64,000 nt of DNA from Terebella lapidaria (lineage: Eukaryota; Annelida; Polychaeta; Terebellida; Terebellidae). The stretch is taken from contig OX424555.1 of assembly GCA_949152475.1 (NCBI GenBank), positions 59,191,977 through 59,255,976 on the forward strand, in the 5' to 3' direction. The notes beneath the pieces were generated by a model. The model saw only the letters and a program-made list of their open reading frames with translations, had not been told where the DNA came from and ran no database searches. Positions 24,018 to 35,832 of the stretch are shown piece by piece. A program made the position numbers and the translations under genes. Within the stretch, counting starts at the first letter, position 1; each line of letters begins with the position of its first letter.

Positions 24018-24452
24018 AAACTTGGGAAATACATATAAATGTACTACAAGTTCTGGACATACTATGTAATCACCAAAGGAAGTTCCGGTTATTCATGTTA
24101 TTGAACTATATCATATCATATCATGATGTCACCTCACTATCCCAGAAATTTCACCACAAAACATGTAAATGACTGGAAGATCTACATGTACCTGAATATC
24201 TGTCGGTATTCATTGCATATTCAAACATTTGAATCATAATTTTTTTGCCACAGTCTTCACTGACGTTGATTGCAGTGGCTTTGTTCTAAGTTTGAAACAA
24301 ATTTGTGTTATGAGTTATGAATACAAACATGAATCTGGAGAAAACTATAGATAATCCCAACTCCCAGGTGATAACCACCCTTTAGAATAGGAACGTACTG
24401 CATGGGTCCCCCCTAGTGGTGGGGGTGGGCGATTGTGGGGTGGAATAATGCT

Positions 24453-24723
24453 CTTATGCTGCATTCAAACCAAGTTGTAAAGACTGTGCACACCGCCGGC
24501 GCCGGTGAAGTCGACTGTCACAGGCGGTGAGCGTTGATTTGAACGCAGCATCATTAACCACTGCCAGCTATTTCGCTGATGATGAAAATGGAGGCGCTAA
24601 AAAATTTCCCACTGCACCGCTGGTGAACACTGTTGGTAACCATGGTAACGTTGCTTGAATGCAAATCACTGGTGGTGAACTGGAAAACACCATCTTCACA
24701 AGTTGGTTTGAACGCAGCATAAG
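24453..24723. mobile_element. TA-flanked MITE, ~270 bp
   Basis: tgctgcattcaaaccaagtt at the left and the inverted aagttggtttgaacgcagca at the right are each bordered by TA. A third, internal copy (tttgaacgcagca) occurs at about 24536. The interior is GC-rich (gccggcgccggtg) unlike its surroundings. Tc1/mariner-type insertion is likely; there is no transposase. Confidence 0.8.
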
Positions 24724-24819
24724 TCTGATGGAACCATCTGGCTTTCTCACAAATAGGACCCTGGTTTGTGGCCTACATTTGGCCATGACCCGAGCTTTTG
24801 CTTGCACTCACTCTACTGA

Positions 24820-25100
24820 TATTTATCATGTTTATGGGTAACTATGTCACATGAACACATGAACAAAACACTTGTGGACTTTAGACTGGCTACCATTTTG
24901 CTTGTGGTGCATTTGATAGTATAATAAAAAAAGTGTATGTACATTGTTAATGCAGTAGACATGGTAGATGGATAAATACTGAAGTGACATAGCCATCACT
25001 ATTCATCAGGAAATATAAAATCAACAACCACAATCTATTGCACTGTCGATATAAAATGTCAGATATGATCACAACATGCTCTCATATCATGGGCATTTAT
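24820..25100. repeat. Dispersed repeat, 3' part of a split copy
   Basis: tacatgaacat-like, gactggcta, tggatggataaatactga, aaatataaaat and acatgctctc match 29730-29970 in order. It lies just upstream of ALDH5A1 and is the continuation of 22250-22480. Confidence 0.6.
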
Positions 25101-25473
25101 AACATTTACCTACATTAGATTATGCATTCAGATATTAAATATACAAAAAAAGAAGTGTTAGTTATCAGTTAAGGTAAGTTAATCAGTAAAGTTCAAAGAA
25201 TATGTCATAGTGAGCAGGTGAGTACAGAAGCCTACAACATGTGCATGTGTAACTCCCAATAATGATTATTCCACTACTCTTATCTCCCCACAGCATTATA
25301 ATGAATGAGAGGTACTCGGTTTTATTTGAAACATCAGATGTACACGTGTACATGTACAAAGATCACTGAAGCTATTGTCAACCTAATTATTACATTGCCT
25401 TGGCCTCGCAGTAGTTATGAAAACAGGTGGACTATCACCCACTGCTTGACTTGTGCATCCTATTCTTTTTCAG

Positions 25474-28400
25474 ACTGCGCTGAGGGTGTCATCGTTGCAG
25501 GGTACGCGGTGTCTAGCCACGTACGTCAACAGGACTTTCACGAGCAGCACAGCTTTGATTCCACATCTACGACTGCGACGGTGCAGCATTCATTTATCTG
25601 TAGCCATGGCTAATGCTAGATCAGCAAGTTCTTTCATCTGCGACAAGGCTTATGTCAACGGGCAATGGGTGCCTGCAAAAAGCGGTGCAATGTTTGAAGG
25701 TAAGTAACAAAACCTAATTTAGAAAAAACTCACAGTCTGTGAATCACCAAATATTCAAATCAAATCACACTCAAATCACATCCGAATCTCGTCCTAAATG
25801 ACGAAAGCATACACAGAGGAATTGCCTGCAGGCGATCCTAAAACCTATAGTCCTTCTATTCATACACACTAACTACAGTGGTTTTCCAATGAACATTGAC
25901 CAGTCCATGTTTCCTTGATGTTTCCCCCACAGTTACGAACCCTGCGACGGGGGAGGTGCTGGGTTCGGTGCCGGACATGGGACCCGACGACACAGAGGCA
26001 GCGATACAGGACGCGTACAAGGCCTTCTACAGCTGGCGGAAAACCACTGCTAAGGTACAGACAGCACTCTTATTTCGAGAACCTAATAATTTACTTACAT
26101 GCCCTATATTTTGAGATAGAGTCTACATATTAGCGCATTTAAATGGGAAGTTATAGACACATATGATTATGTCAGTGGTGATCTTGAATTTGACCTTCGA
26201 TGACCTTGATGTAAATATTTCAGGAACGCAGCAACATATTAAGACGTTGGTACAACCTGATGATGGAGAATCAGACTGAGTTGGCCAAGCTAATCACCAT
26301 GGAGATGGTGAGTGGGCAGTGGTTCGGATAACAAGCTAAACATGTACATGTGGACACGGCCGGAATACACTTACACTAGAATCTATATGAGTAAATCCAA
26401 ATGAGAATACATTTTGGAAACTTCTCTCTTTACCATGCAGGGTAAGCCGCTTGCAGAAGCAATGGGCGAGGTGTCGTACGGAGCGGAGTTCTGTGCTTGG
26501 TTCTCCGAGGAAGCGAGACGGGCCTACGGCGACACCATCCCAAGTCCTGCTAACTCCAAGAAAATCGTCGTCATCAAGCAGCCCGTCGGGGTCGCGGGAA
26601 TGATCACCCCTGTGAGTCTCACGGGTACTATATGTATACAGGCAATCCGAATTTTTCATGGTCAAAGAATATTTGAAATATTCATTAGCTGTATTTCTGG
26701 TAGTCTATTTATGCTAATTTTCCATCGATATTGTATGAAACTCCATTGTTTCCCTATAGTGGAACTTCCCGAATGCTATGATCACGAGGAAGGCATGTCC
26801 AGCTATTGCAGCAGGATGCACCGTGGTTCTAAAACCTGCTGAAGATACACCATTCTCAGCTCTAGCACTCTGCAGTGTAATCAGATTTATAAGTATAGCC
26901 ACTGCGCTTACAGGTTCAAGCTTTGCCAACTTGTATCTGGTGAAATCTTCCAGCGGCTGTACTTATGTTCCAAAGTTCTGATTTCTTTGGATATTATTCT
27001 CCAATCAGCTGGCCGAGAAGGCAGGCATCCCCCCCGGAGTGTTGAATGTTGTGACGAGTTCTCGAGCGAATGCTGCATCGGTCGGCGCTGTTATCTGTGA
27101 ACATCCCCTGGTCACTAAGATGTCCTTCACTGGCTCAACAGCAGTTGGAAAGGTACAGCCGATATGTATCGATATGTGTATTCATATTCATACAAAGTAT
27201 CAGTGAATACTTCGTTCTTGAACCATGTAAACCAGAAAGCTTAATAAATTTGGTAACTACTGTTAACGTGATACGTGTACACTGCTAGTCATGTCTTTAA
27301 TCGTGTTGACTGAAGACGAGACCATATTGTTCCCACAGATCCTGTTGAAGCAGTGTGCTAGCACAGTGAAGCGCGTTTCTATGGAGCTCGGAGGTAACGC
27401 TCCATTTATCGTCTTCGACAGCGCGGACGTTGACAAAGCCGTCACTGGCGCCATGGTGTCCAAGTTCAGATGTAGTGGCCAGGTATTAACGAGTTCTGTT
27501 GAGGTTTTCATTCATTTACATAAACATGGTCGATATAACCATTCTTTCGGTTAAAAAGACTGATATTCAATAATGTAGGTTCATTTGCAGTCTGCGCTGT
27601 TGAATGAAGATGTATGTATTTGTCAATAGCAAGCAATTACCAGTACTTTGGTGTTTGGTCTCTCAACAGACGTGTGTGTGTGCAAACAGGATGTTTGTGC
27701 AGTCGAAGATCCATGATAAGTTTGTCGAGGCCTTCACAAAAGCAATACAAGGGCTAAAGATCGGCAATGGGCTTGACGAGGGAGTCACCCAGGGACCAAT
27801 GATCAATACCAAGGCTATGGAGAAGGTTTGAATACATAGGTTGAATATATATTCCTGATATGCTGGCAACAATAATGAACTTAAGTAACTGCCCTGTATT
27901 CTGTATCAGATCATAAGGCATTATTTTAATGCAAAGACTACAGAGATTTACATTTTACAAAGTCACATAGATACCTAGGTGCCGTGTAACAGTTCCACCG
28001 TTTCTCGCTGCCAGGTCGAGCAGCATGTGAGTGATGCTGTCAGTAAAGGGGCCAAGATCAAACAAGGAGGAAATCGAGATGCGCTGGGGGGCTCCTACTT
28101 CCAGCCCACCCTACTGACTGGCGTTACCAAGGAGATGCTGTGTGCGAGGGAGGAGACCTTTGGGCCTTTAGCACCAATCATCAAGTGAGTTCATGATTAT
28201 TATACAATCATACCCAACACAGCATTACAAGCGGAGTGCATTGATAATTTGTTCTATGCTTGATTGCATGTATATTATTTTTTGGGGAAAAGTCCCAATT
28301 TGCATAGAAAGTTGATAGCTTTTCGAAATAAAAATCTAAGGATATATGTATGTTTCGGTGTTTTTCAGGTTTGATAATGAGGAAGATGTTGTTGCGCTCG

Positions 28401-29222
28401 CGAATATGACAAGTTCTGGATTGGCAGGTGAAGATTCCAAGGAATATCCAATTCCTATATTTAAAGTCTAACTCGAGTCAAAATGAATTTTAAATTATCA
28501 TGTTTTGTGTGATAGAACACACAAAATCTAGTGTGATGGCTTTTACAGAACATGAATATCTTTAACCGTTCTCAAGATATCAACAACTTTATGTCAAGTT
28601 TCGAAAATATCTGTCCTTAAATTTTGGGGCTCATTAGCAATCATAATGAGTGTTTATGATGTCACATGGGTAGATTTCTTTATTTAGCTACTTTTATAGC
28701 CTTTTTACTTGACCTGTGTATAGTATCGCTACATAATACACAAGGAAGCCTGATGATAGAAAATATCCCATATGTGTAAGAAGAAGAAGAATTTATTTCA
28801 CAGATGCTAACAGAGTTACAAGACATTTATGACGAACAGCACATGAAGGCCACCAGAAAGAGTGAACAAAATGTCATATCCTCATTACAAATTGAGATAT
28901 TGACATGCTGTAAAAAATATAATAATCCATGAGATTCACGCTATCCTCTGTCAAAAATAAGTATCCTGACTTTAGTTGGATTTTAAACCTCATTTTAAAT
29001 TATCTTGCAGGCTACTTTTACTCGAACGATATTTCCCAAATCTGGAGGGTGGCCGAGGCAATGGAAGTTGGCATGGTTGGAATCAACGAGGGCCTCATCT
29101 CGTGTATAGAGGCACCCTTCGGAGGCGTGAAGGAATCCGGGATAGGCAGAGAGGGCTCCCTTTATGGACTCGATGAATTCTTAGAAACAAAATATCTGTG
29201 TTTTGGAGGTTTGGACTGTTGA
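25474..29222 (+). CDS. ALDH5A1: Succinate-semialdehyde dehydrogenase, mitochondrial, eleven exons
   Basis: Oxidises succinate semialdehyde to succinate with NAD in the mitochondrial matrix, the last step of GABA breakdown. Exons: 25474-25699, 25933-26054, 26224-26307, 26441-26611, 26760-26876, 27009-27152, 27339-27482, 27670-27825, 28015-28184, 28369-28427, 29011-29222 (TGA). All junctions are GT-AG and in phase, giving 534 residues counted from 25474 (human 535). Seen: WNFP opening exon 5; FTGSTAVGK nucleotide-binding motif; MELGG glutamate; GQTCVCANR with the catalytic Cys and the second Cys of the known redox pair; [10 protein letters not shown]-terminal [15 protein letters not shown]. The first 44 residues have several Arg and no acidic residue, as in a transit peptide. 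No ATG precedes them in frame and 25460-25473 looks like a splice acceptor, so an upstream initiator exon is likely. Starting at the ATG at 25606 (gccATGg context) would give 490 residues. Confidence 0.97.
26130..26215. repeat. Helitron-like fragment in ALDH5A1 intron 2
   Basis: aaatgggaagt, then gtggtgatcttgaatttg and accttcgatgaccttga, match the family copy at about 19990-20055 almost base for base. The fragment ends roughly 10 bp before the acceptor of exon 3. Confidence 0.75.
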
Positions 29223-29451
29223 TAGTGCCAACCAATACATCCTACTTCACATACATGAGAGCAAAAAGGGAATTCTTCCAAGTAGCGCTAACGGATAGGA
29301 ACCAAATCCTATTACCAGTAGCTTTGCAATTGATTGTCAGTCTGCATTTATTTGTTGCAGTAACTGTGTACGTGTTATTGTTATATATATATATATATAT
29401 GTGTGTGTGATTTGAATGTGTAAATAACCTAGTATCATGCATGAAAAGTAT

Positions 29452-29457
29452 ATTAAA
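29452..29457 (+). terminator. Candidate poly(A) signal of ALDH5A1
   Basis: ATTAAA, the common variant signal, 230 bp after the stop codon. The preceding 3' UTR contains a (TA)n tract at 29383-29400. Confidence 0.4.
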
Positions 29458-29469
29458 AGTGTTCATAGC

Positions 29470-29970
29470 AGGTGATGGGGCAATGTTTTATAAAAAAAAA
29501 AAAAAAAGTGGAATATAAATGTATACAGATACATGTACTACTCATAACAACAAGATATCAGTCAATTTACAGATTCATGTACAACTTGTGAGCTCATCAA
29601 GGTGCAAGTCATGGGTAGTACAATACAGGTGCCGACATAGATTTAGATTGTAGGCCAGCAGCTCCCAGACATTCAGAGATCTTCCTCATCACTGTACAAA
29701 TATATTTGTGTAACACCCATAGCCAGGTTACATGAACATGACATTTGTGAGTTTTCGACTGGCTATCACTTGCATGCGGTAGTACATGAATGTATAGTCA
29801 AAATAGTGTTTGTATATTTTACAGATTGTGGATGGATAAATACTGAAAGGACATCATCGCTATTTATCATGGAATATAAAATAAACAGTCCCAATCTAAG
29901 CTTTGTCAAACCCACAAATGCATGGTTTGTTTACTTAGAAAATGTCTGATGTCAGAACATGCTCTCTATC
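29470..29970. repeat. Dispersed repeat downstream of ALDH5A1, unsplit copy
   Basis: About 500 bp similar in order and direction to 22250-22480 plus 24820-25100 upstream of the gene. Shared landmarks are tgtatacag, caaggtgca, gtcatgggta, gactggcta, tggatggataaatactga and acatgctctc. It may be an old interspersed repeat or a local duplication; no protein. Confidence 0.6.
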
Positions 29971-30072
29971 ATTGTCCACAATAAAAACAGGTAAAGCTGG
30001 ACAATCCTGATAAAAAGAGTATTAAAACAGGCACAAATACAGTGCTGTGCCACATGTGTATCAGCGGTATTA

Positions 30073-30278
30073 CTGTAAAAAGACAAATATTTGCAGATAA
30101 AAATATTTGTGGTTTTCATGTCCAGACAAATTTGCGGAGATTTTAGTTTGCAGATTTTAGCTGTGATGTGTATTATGTACATGGGAGACAAATATTTGTG
30201 GTCGATTTAAATTTGCAGTTGGAAAAAAACCGCGAAATCCGCAAAATAAATTGACCGTAACTATTTGTCTTTTTACAG
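30073..30278. mobile_element. TA-flanked MITE, 206 bp
   Basis: ctgtaaaaagacaaatattt at the left and aactatttgtctttttacag at the right, each bordered by TA. Internal atatttgtggt/aaatttgcag motifs repeat on both strands. No coding capacity. Confidence 0.87.
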
Positions 30279-30688
30279 TATCTCTTATCGAAATGCCGTG
30301 CTGAGGGCCGACAATTGTTCGGCTTCTATTCTATTGGAAAGGCTCGGCATTTGCTCCAAAGTGCATGGCCTTTTGGAGTTTTAGAGGTTATAAAAAGAGA
30401 AATCAAAATCACTGATGCATTAAGGTGAGAAATTTTTGGACTAAAGACAGCAAAAATTTTGTCCTGCAGAAATTTATAGCTGTAATATTAATAATAATTA
30501 ATTAATATAGCTGACTTACCATATTTTACAACATATATAAAACAATATTGGTTTTTATGAGGATACTGAAATGGTCAGTAATGGTCAGGATTCAGCAAGG
30601 ATTTTTATTCCAATTTTGTGATGACAAGCTTGGTTAATAAAGTTGATGAATTCATTTATCTGTGAAGAGTAATAATATAATGAAAAAA

Positions 30689-32114
30689 CTAGGCCAAGGG
30701 CCGAAGATAGGTTACCGGACAATGTTTAAAATTTTAGATTTTAGCCAGGTCACTGGTTGAATTCAAGGTCAAGAGAATATTCAGCATATATAACATTCAG
30801 CATATATCATGTCCACAGTTGATTGCTAAGCTGTAAATTCAATAATCAGAGAGATATTAGCAATTTTGTGCTGTGGCTTTGAAAATGAAGGGGCAAAGGT
30901 CAAAAGGTCATCAAAATATTCAGTGTATATCATTTTCTATATCAAGTCCACAATTGATTCTCAAGTCATAGAGTCAATAGAGGAGCAAGATATGAGCCAG
31001 TTTGTCCTTGGACCTTGAAAATGAGGTCAGAAGTCAAATTCAAGGTCACGAGAATATTCAGCATATATTATCATTTCCTTTATGTCCACAATTGATTCCT
31101 AAGCTATAAAATCGATAATAAGTGAGATATTAGCCATTTTGTCCTGTGACCTTGAAAATGAGGTCAAAGATCAAATTCAAGGTCATGACAATAATCTGCA
31201 TATATCATTTCCTATATGTTCATAATTAATTGCTAAGCTGTAAAGTCAATAACAAGCAAGATATTAGCCATTTTGTCCTGTGACCTTGAAGATGAGGTCG
31301 AAGGTCAAATTCAAGGTCATCAGAATATTCAGCATATATCATTTCCTATATGTCCACAATTGATTCCAAAGCTGTAGAGTCGATAATAAGCGAGATATAA
31401 GCCATTTTGTGCTCTGACCTTGAAACTGTGGTCAGAGGTCAAATTCAAGGTCACGAGAATATTCAGCATATATCATTTCCTATATGTTCACAATTGATTC
31501 CTAAGCTGTAGAGTCGATAATAAGCGAGATATAAGCCATTTCGTGCTCTGACCTTGAAACTGAGGTCAGAGGTCAAATTCAAGGTCACGAGAATAATCAG
31601 CATATATCATTTCCTATATGTCCACAATTGATTCCTAGTCTCTAATCTCAATATCAAGTGAGATATTAGGCATAATGTGTCCCAATATAAAGCATAGGAG
31701 AATTTAACATGGGAAAGTCCCATTTGGGCCGAGTTTGGGCCAAAATGGCCCACTTCGAGCGATTCAAGCGCAACGAAATTTATAGACATCATAGGAGTAC
31801 ATATGAGGAGTCTTATGTATCAAAAAGAAAAAAAGTTACTGAACAGATTTTGAGAAAATGGCCGCCAAAGTCCAAAATCAGGCATTGTTCGTCGAAAACG
31901 GCCGCCATTTTGCTAAAAATGCGAAAATCAAAAAACTAAAAAATACCTCCTTCTTGAATTATTTTAAAGTATTTTTGTGCAAAATTTTAGAAGAATTCGT
32001 CTGTAAACAAAAAAGATAAAAATGTGGACGACGACGACGCCGACGCCGACGACGGACGACGACGGACGCAACGCCATGCCAATAGGTTATCGGACCATAG
32101 GTCCGGTAACCTAG
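30689..32114 (+). mobile_element. Non-autonomous Helitron-like element with internal tandem repeats
   Basis: The 1.4-kb element shows aggttaccgg near its left end (30709) and ccggtaacct inverted at its right end. A 3' hairpin (ggttatcggacc ata ggtccggtaacc, 32085-32111) overlaps a terminal CTAG. Inside are about seven 131-134-bp units, each with ttcagcatatatcatttcc, cacaattgattc, gcgagatat and gaccttgaaaatgaggtc (30750-31680). The right part holds a gcggccatttt region and a (gac)n-rich tract (32025-32070). Tandem repeats, subterminal inverted repeats and a 3' hairpin are what is known for non-autonomous Helitron/Helentron derivatives. No Rep-helicase is present. Confidence 0.75.
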
Positions 32115-32329
32115 GTCTTGATATGATGAAAGGCACCACTTGGGCAATAATAATATTTTGTCTGTGTGAACATAATTTGAGCAAAAGGGATGATAGGCAT
32201 TCACAGGGATCGTCGTTAGCGACCGAAGAACGTCTAGTTTTCTTTAGTGTTCTGACACAATAACAAGGGATACTACAGAGAAACACCGGAAAAATAAACA
32301 CAACAAGAGTGTACTCAAAATCCCTACAG

Positions 32330-33658
32330 AGTTTGGGTACCCTGATCTAATTCAGCATCGTTCACAGAAGAACGATCCTGAGATGTCTGACTTAGAAGGG
32401 GAAAGAGTGAATTCTTCCGAGGAAGATCGGAGAAGTGTGGAGGATCGGGAGATGCAGAAGATTGCTGAAGACATTCGGAGTTCGCAGGTCCAGAGGAATT
32501 GGAAAGATCCATAGCTTCTGGAGATGGTGATGACAGATGTGTCCATGTCAACTTGAGTGGTCAAGATGAATGAAACAAGACATGCGTGAGCGGAAGCGTT
32601 ATCTGCAGAGGGTCCTTGAGAGCTCCGGGCTGAGTAGAGTGTTGGGGAGAACTACTTCCCTCCTGCTGGTCCTTGTGTCTGAAGACTACTAGTACTTCCG
32701 TGACAGAGAACAGACCTCTCAGGCGAGAGAGGACGAATCCGATATGCGGACGAGAGGCTGTCCAACGTCTTTTACTTGAGAGGGACTTAATGTCCTTAGA
32801 TTGTGGCAGGAAACGGTTGGCTTGGGCCACGCTCAGCCTCTAGCCGGGCCTTCTGGCCATGACACGGGGCCGAGATAAGCAGCCGGCAGCATGATGTGAG
32901 CAGAAACCCATCTGCAGATGGGAGGGAATGCCGACAGCCATTGCATTTCAACAGCCACCGCCGATGTACGAGCCACAGATGTCATGGCTCCACAGATGGC
33001 TCCGCAGATGGGAGCACCGCCTCAACAGCCAGTATCAGTGGTGAACTACCATCAGATGCCACTGGTCGTCCAGCCGGGACAGAAGACCACCCGGTACCAC
33101 CTCAGGGGCAGAGAAGACGACGTGATATGGTTTCGGAGATGAAGAATCATTCACTGAAAATAACCTCTCTCTTAGGAGGCAGTAACAGAATCTGAATCCA
33201 GAGAAGTGGAGGCAGTGACAGAATCTGAATCCAGAGAAGTGACCAGAGAAGTGATTCCCAAGGGAAATCCTCTGCATTTGTGCCCGCACCTTGCAGAGCA
33301 GCGGAGACAGGTGCTCCCATATAAATTCGACTGTGTCTCCATGGAGTGGCCAGAGTATTTGAGCTGCGTCTCAGTGGTCGGCGATGTGAACCGATGGGGA
33401 ATGACAGAACTGGGAATGAATCGGAAGAGTGGCTCGATGGGAGAGGCGAGGCGAATTCTCACAAGGTAGAGACTGGGCTGCTTCTAAGACTGGGCCCCGT
33501 CTGGCAAGAAGAGACATATAGGGCAGCCTTACAAAGCAGGAAGAGGGAGCCTGGGGAGACGCCACAAGCTTATGCCCAACATATCTGGCGATTGATCGAG
33601 AGGTGCCTATAAATGAAACAGCGCCTTTTGGCGTATTTCGATAATAATAATAATAATA

Positions 33659-33702
<44 letters not shown>

Positions 33703-34790
33703 GCGTTACCTCCACACTGACTGCAAAGGTCGATAACCTTCGCAAACTGATTGTGAACTTTTCTCATGTGTTCACCAGGGAAGACCAGGGACTTGGACGG
33801 ACGTCACTGGCGCGACCTAAGATTGATAAGGAGATCACAGACCCATCAAGCACCCCCCGCCCCTCCCCTGAAATGAGCGCCCACAAGCAACATGATCTGA
33901 TAGAGGCTGAGGTGGATAAGATGCTGAAAGCGGGAGTGATATAATTGATGGACCACCTGGTTCTGCATGGACTACCGGAAATGTGGTGAGAAAGGATGCT
34001 TTATCCTTTGCCAAGGATTGACGAGAGTTTCAACACTTTGGCAGGGGCCTGTTGTTACTCCACGCTCGATTTAGTGGGCGGGTACTGGCAGGTGGAGATG
34101 GAGGAGGACAAGTGCGCAACAAGAAGCAGATTATACTAGTTCTGAGTGATAACCTTTCGGCCTAGCAACCGCCCTTGCCATTTTCGAGCAGCTCATGGAG
34201 TTTGTGCTGCGAGGGTTGCAGTGAAATAGATGTCTTGTCTACCTGGACGATATGACATGCATTGGGAGTGACCTGGTGGAGGTGCTGAACAACCTGAGAG
34301 ATGTGTTTCAGAGGCTCCAGGAGGAGGGCTTGAAGCTGAAGCCCTCGGAGTGCCAGTTACCTGGGTTTGTTTCCTGGGTCACAAAGTGTCTCAGTGAGGC
34401 ATCGAGTGCGACCCCGGAGAAGGTGGAGGCGGTGAAGCATTATGAACATCCCCAGGAGCTGAGGTGCTCCGTTGGATACGTTGGATTGCCGGTTCATCCA
34501 GAACTTTGCCACAAAGTCAGGTCCACTCACGGCCCTCCAGAAGGAGGAACCCCTCAAGAGGAGTTAGTATATCCCGATTTTACCCAGGATTTTACTCGGT
34601 ATTTTCTAGACAGGGATGCAAGTGGGTATGTCATAGATGGAGTCCTCTCCCAGGTTCAAGACAGTCAGAGGGTGATCGCCTATGCCAGTTGTTCCTTGCG
34701 TACCACTCAAAGGAACTGCTGTACCACCAAGAGAGAACTCCTATAAATGATGGCGATGTTTCACCACTTTTGCCAAGGGAATAATAGCCC
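32330..34790 (+). mobile_element. Ty3/gypsy retrotransposon remnant 1
   Basis: Fossil LTR retroelement on the plus strand. A gag-like piece lies at about 33470-33610, and reverse transcriptase through RNase H pieces at about 33760-34745, including a YLDD catalytic motif near 34240. The order gag then pol is correct for the family. It is broken in many places (more than ten by eye) and neither LTR is recognised. An ATT/AAT microsatellite sits inside at about 33643-33702. It looks old. Homology is only by motif recall. Confidence 0.75.
33643..33702. repeat. (TAA)n/(TTA)n microsatellite
   Basis: About 60 bp of taa repeats turning into tta repeats, a simple inverted microsatellite inside the gypsy remnant. 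Confidence 0.97.
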
Positions 34791-35387
34791 TCGGAGCTAT
34801 TGGCCTGGGAGTGAGGCACTGCGATGCGGGCAAGATTCCCTGGTGTCGGCAATGTAAATTTAAAGCATGAGGAGGGACGAAAAATGAGGGAGGTCTGGGT
34901 GAGGAGCTTCTTCTTCCGCTTAGAGGGGAGAACTGGGAGAGCCTCGTGGGGCTTTTCTCATTCCGGTCGGAGAGGGGGATGGTGCTGATAGGAGGATGAC
35001 GTTTGTGAAGATGGGCTGGGGATGATGGACTTTGAAGTGCAGAGTGAGGGTGTGTCGATGACTTAACTCCTCCAACACAACACAAATTATAAACACAAAG
35101 GGAAGATATCTCAGTAAACTATATAATGTTCAATGTATTGACTAGTATGGCGCGATTTTTAGTCTCGCGGATTGTGACGAAATTTATGTACATGTATATA
35201 AACAGTCCAACTTGATATGTGATTATCTTGTTTTGTCCATTCATCAGAGAATATCATATTTATCATAATTTATACATGAACAACACAAATTCCACCTACA
35301 ATTGTTTGTTATTCGACATCCACAAGCAGATGTGTCTTGAAACAAACGTTGACAAAACCAATGTTTGTTAGTATTTAAAACATTAAC

Positions 35388-35785
35388 GTAGTCCGCTACA
35401 AACAGTGAGGTAACGAAGGATCAAAATTTAAAAATTATTTCTTGAATATTATCTCTTCAAAATGACCCATTTTATACAGTAACTGATCAGCATCCTGATA
35501 CTGAAAAGAACATAAGGGGTTACCGTGCTGGTTTCTTCGACATATGCGATCAAAATCACAAACATTTACCTAAAATGACATAAATTATGGCATCTTCGCA
35601 CATTTTTTATCCATATTCGCATCTTGCATCGTGTTTTCCATGCGAACGGATACGGTGACCCCCTATTTTCTTTTCAGTTTCGGATGCTGATCAGTTACTC
35701 TATACAATATGTCATTTCGAAGCTCTAGATTATGTTGATACAGTTATTTATTTTTTTTAAAAACTCACTTTTGGAGTGGACTACC
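35388..35785. mobile_element. TTAA-type MITE, copy 1 (398 bp)
   Basis: Ends cgtagtccgctacaaac and (inverted) ggtagtccactccaaa, flanked by TTAA on the left and TTAG on the right. About 400 bp are closely similar over their full length to 53768-54187, including ggatacggtgaccccctatt. A piggyBac-like target is suggested by TTAA; no transposase. Confidence 0.85.
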
Positions 35786-35832
35786 TTAGAACCGCTATAT
35801 AAATCTGTAGCGAGCGGCTATGGAGAGTTCTA

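Noticed and set aside
31959-32301. Arg/Ser-rich frames near 32.0-32.2 kb
   Set aside because: They translate the (gac)n-rich tail of the Helitron-like element.
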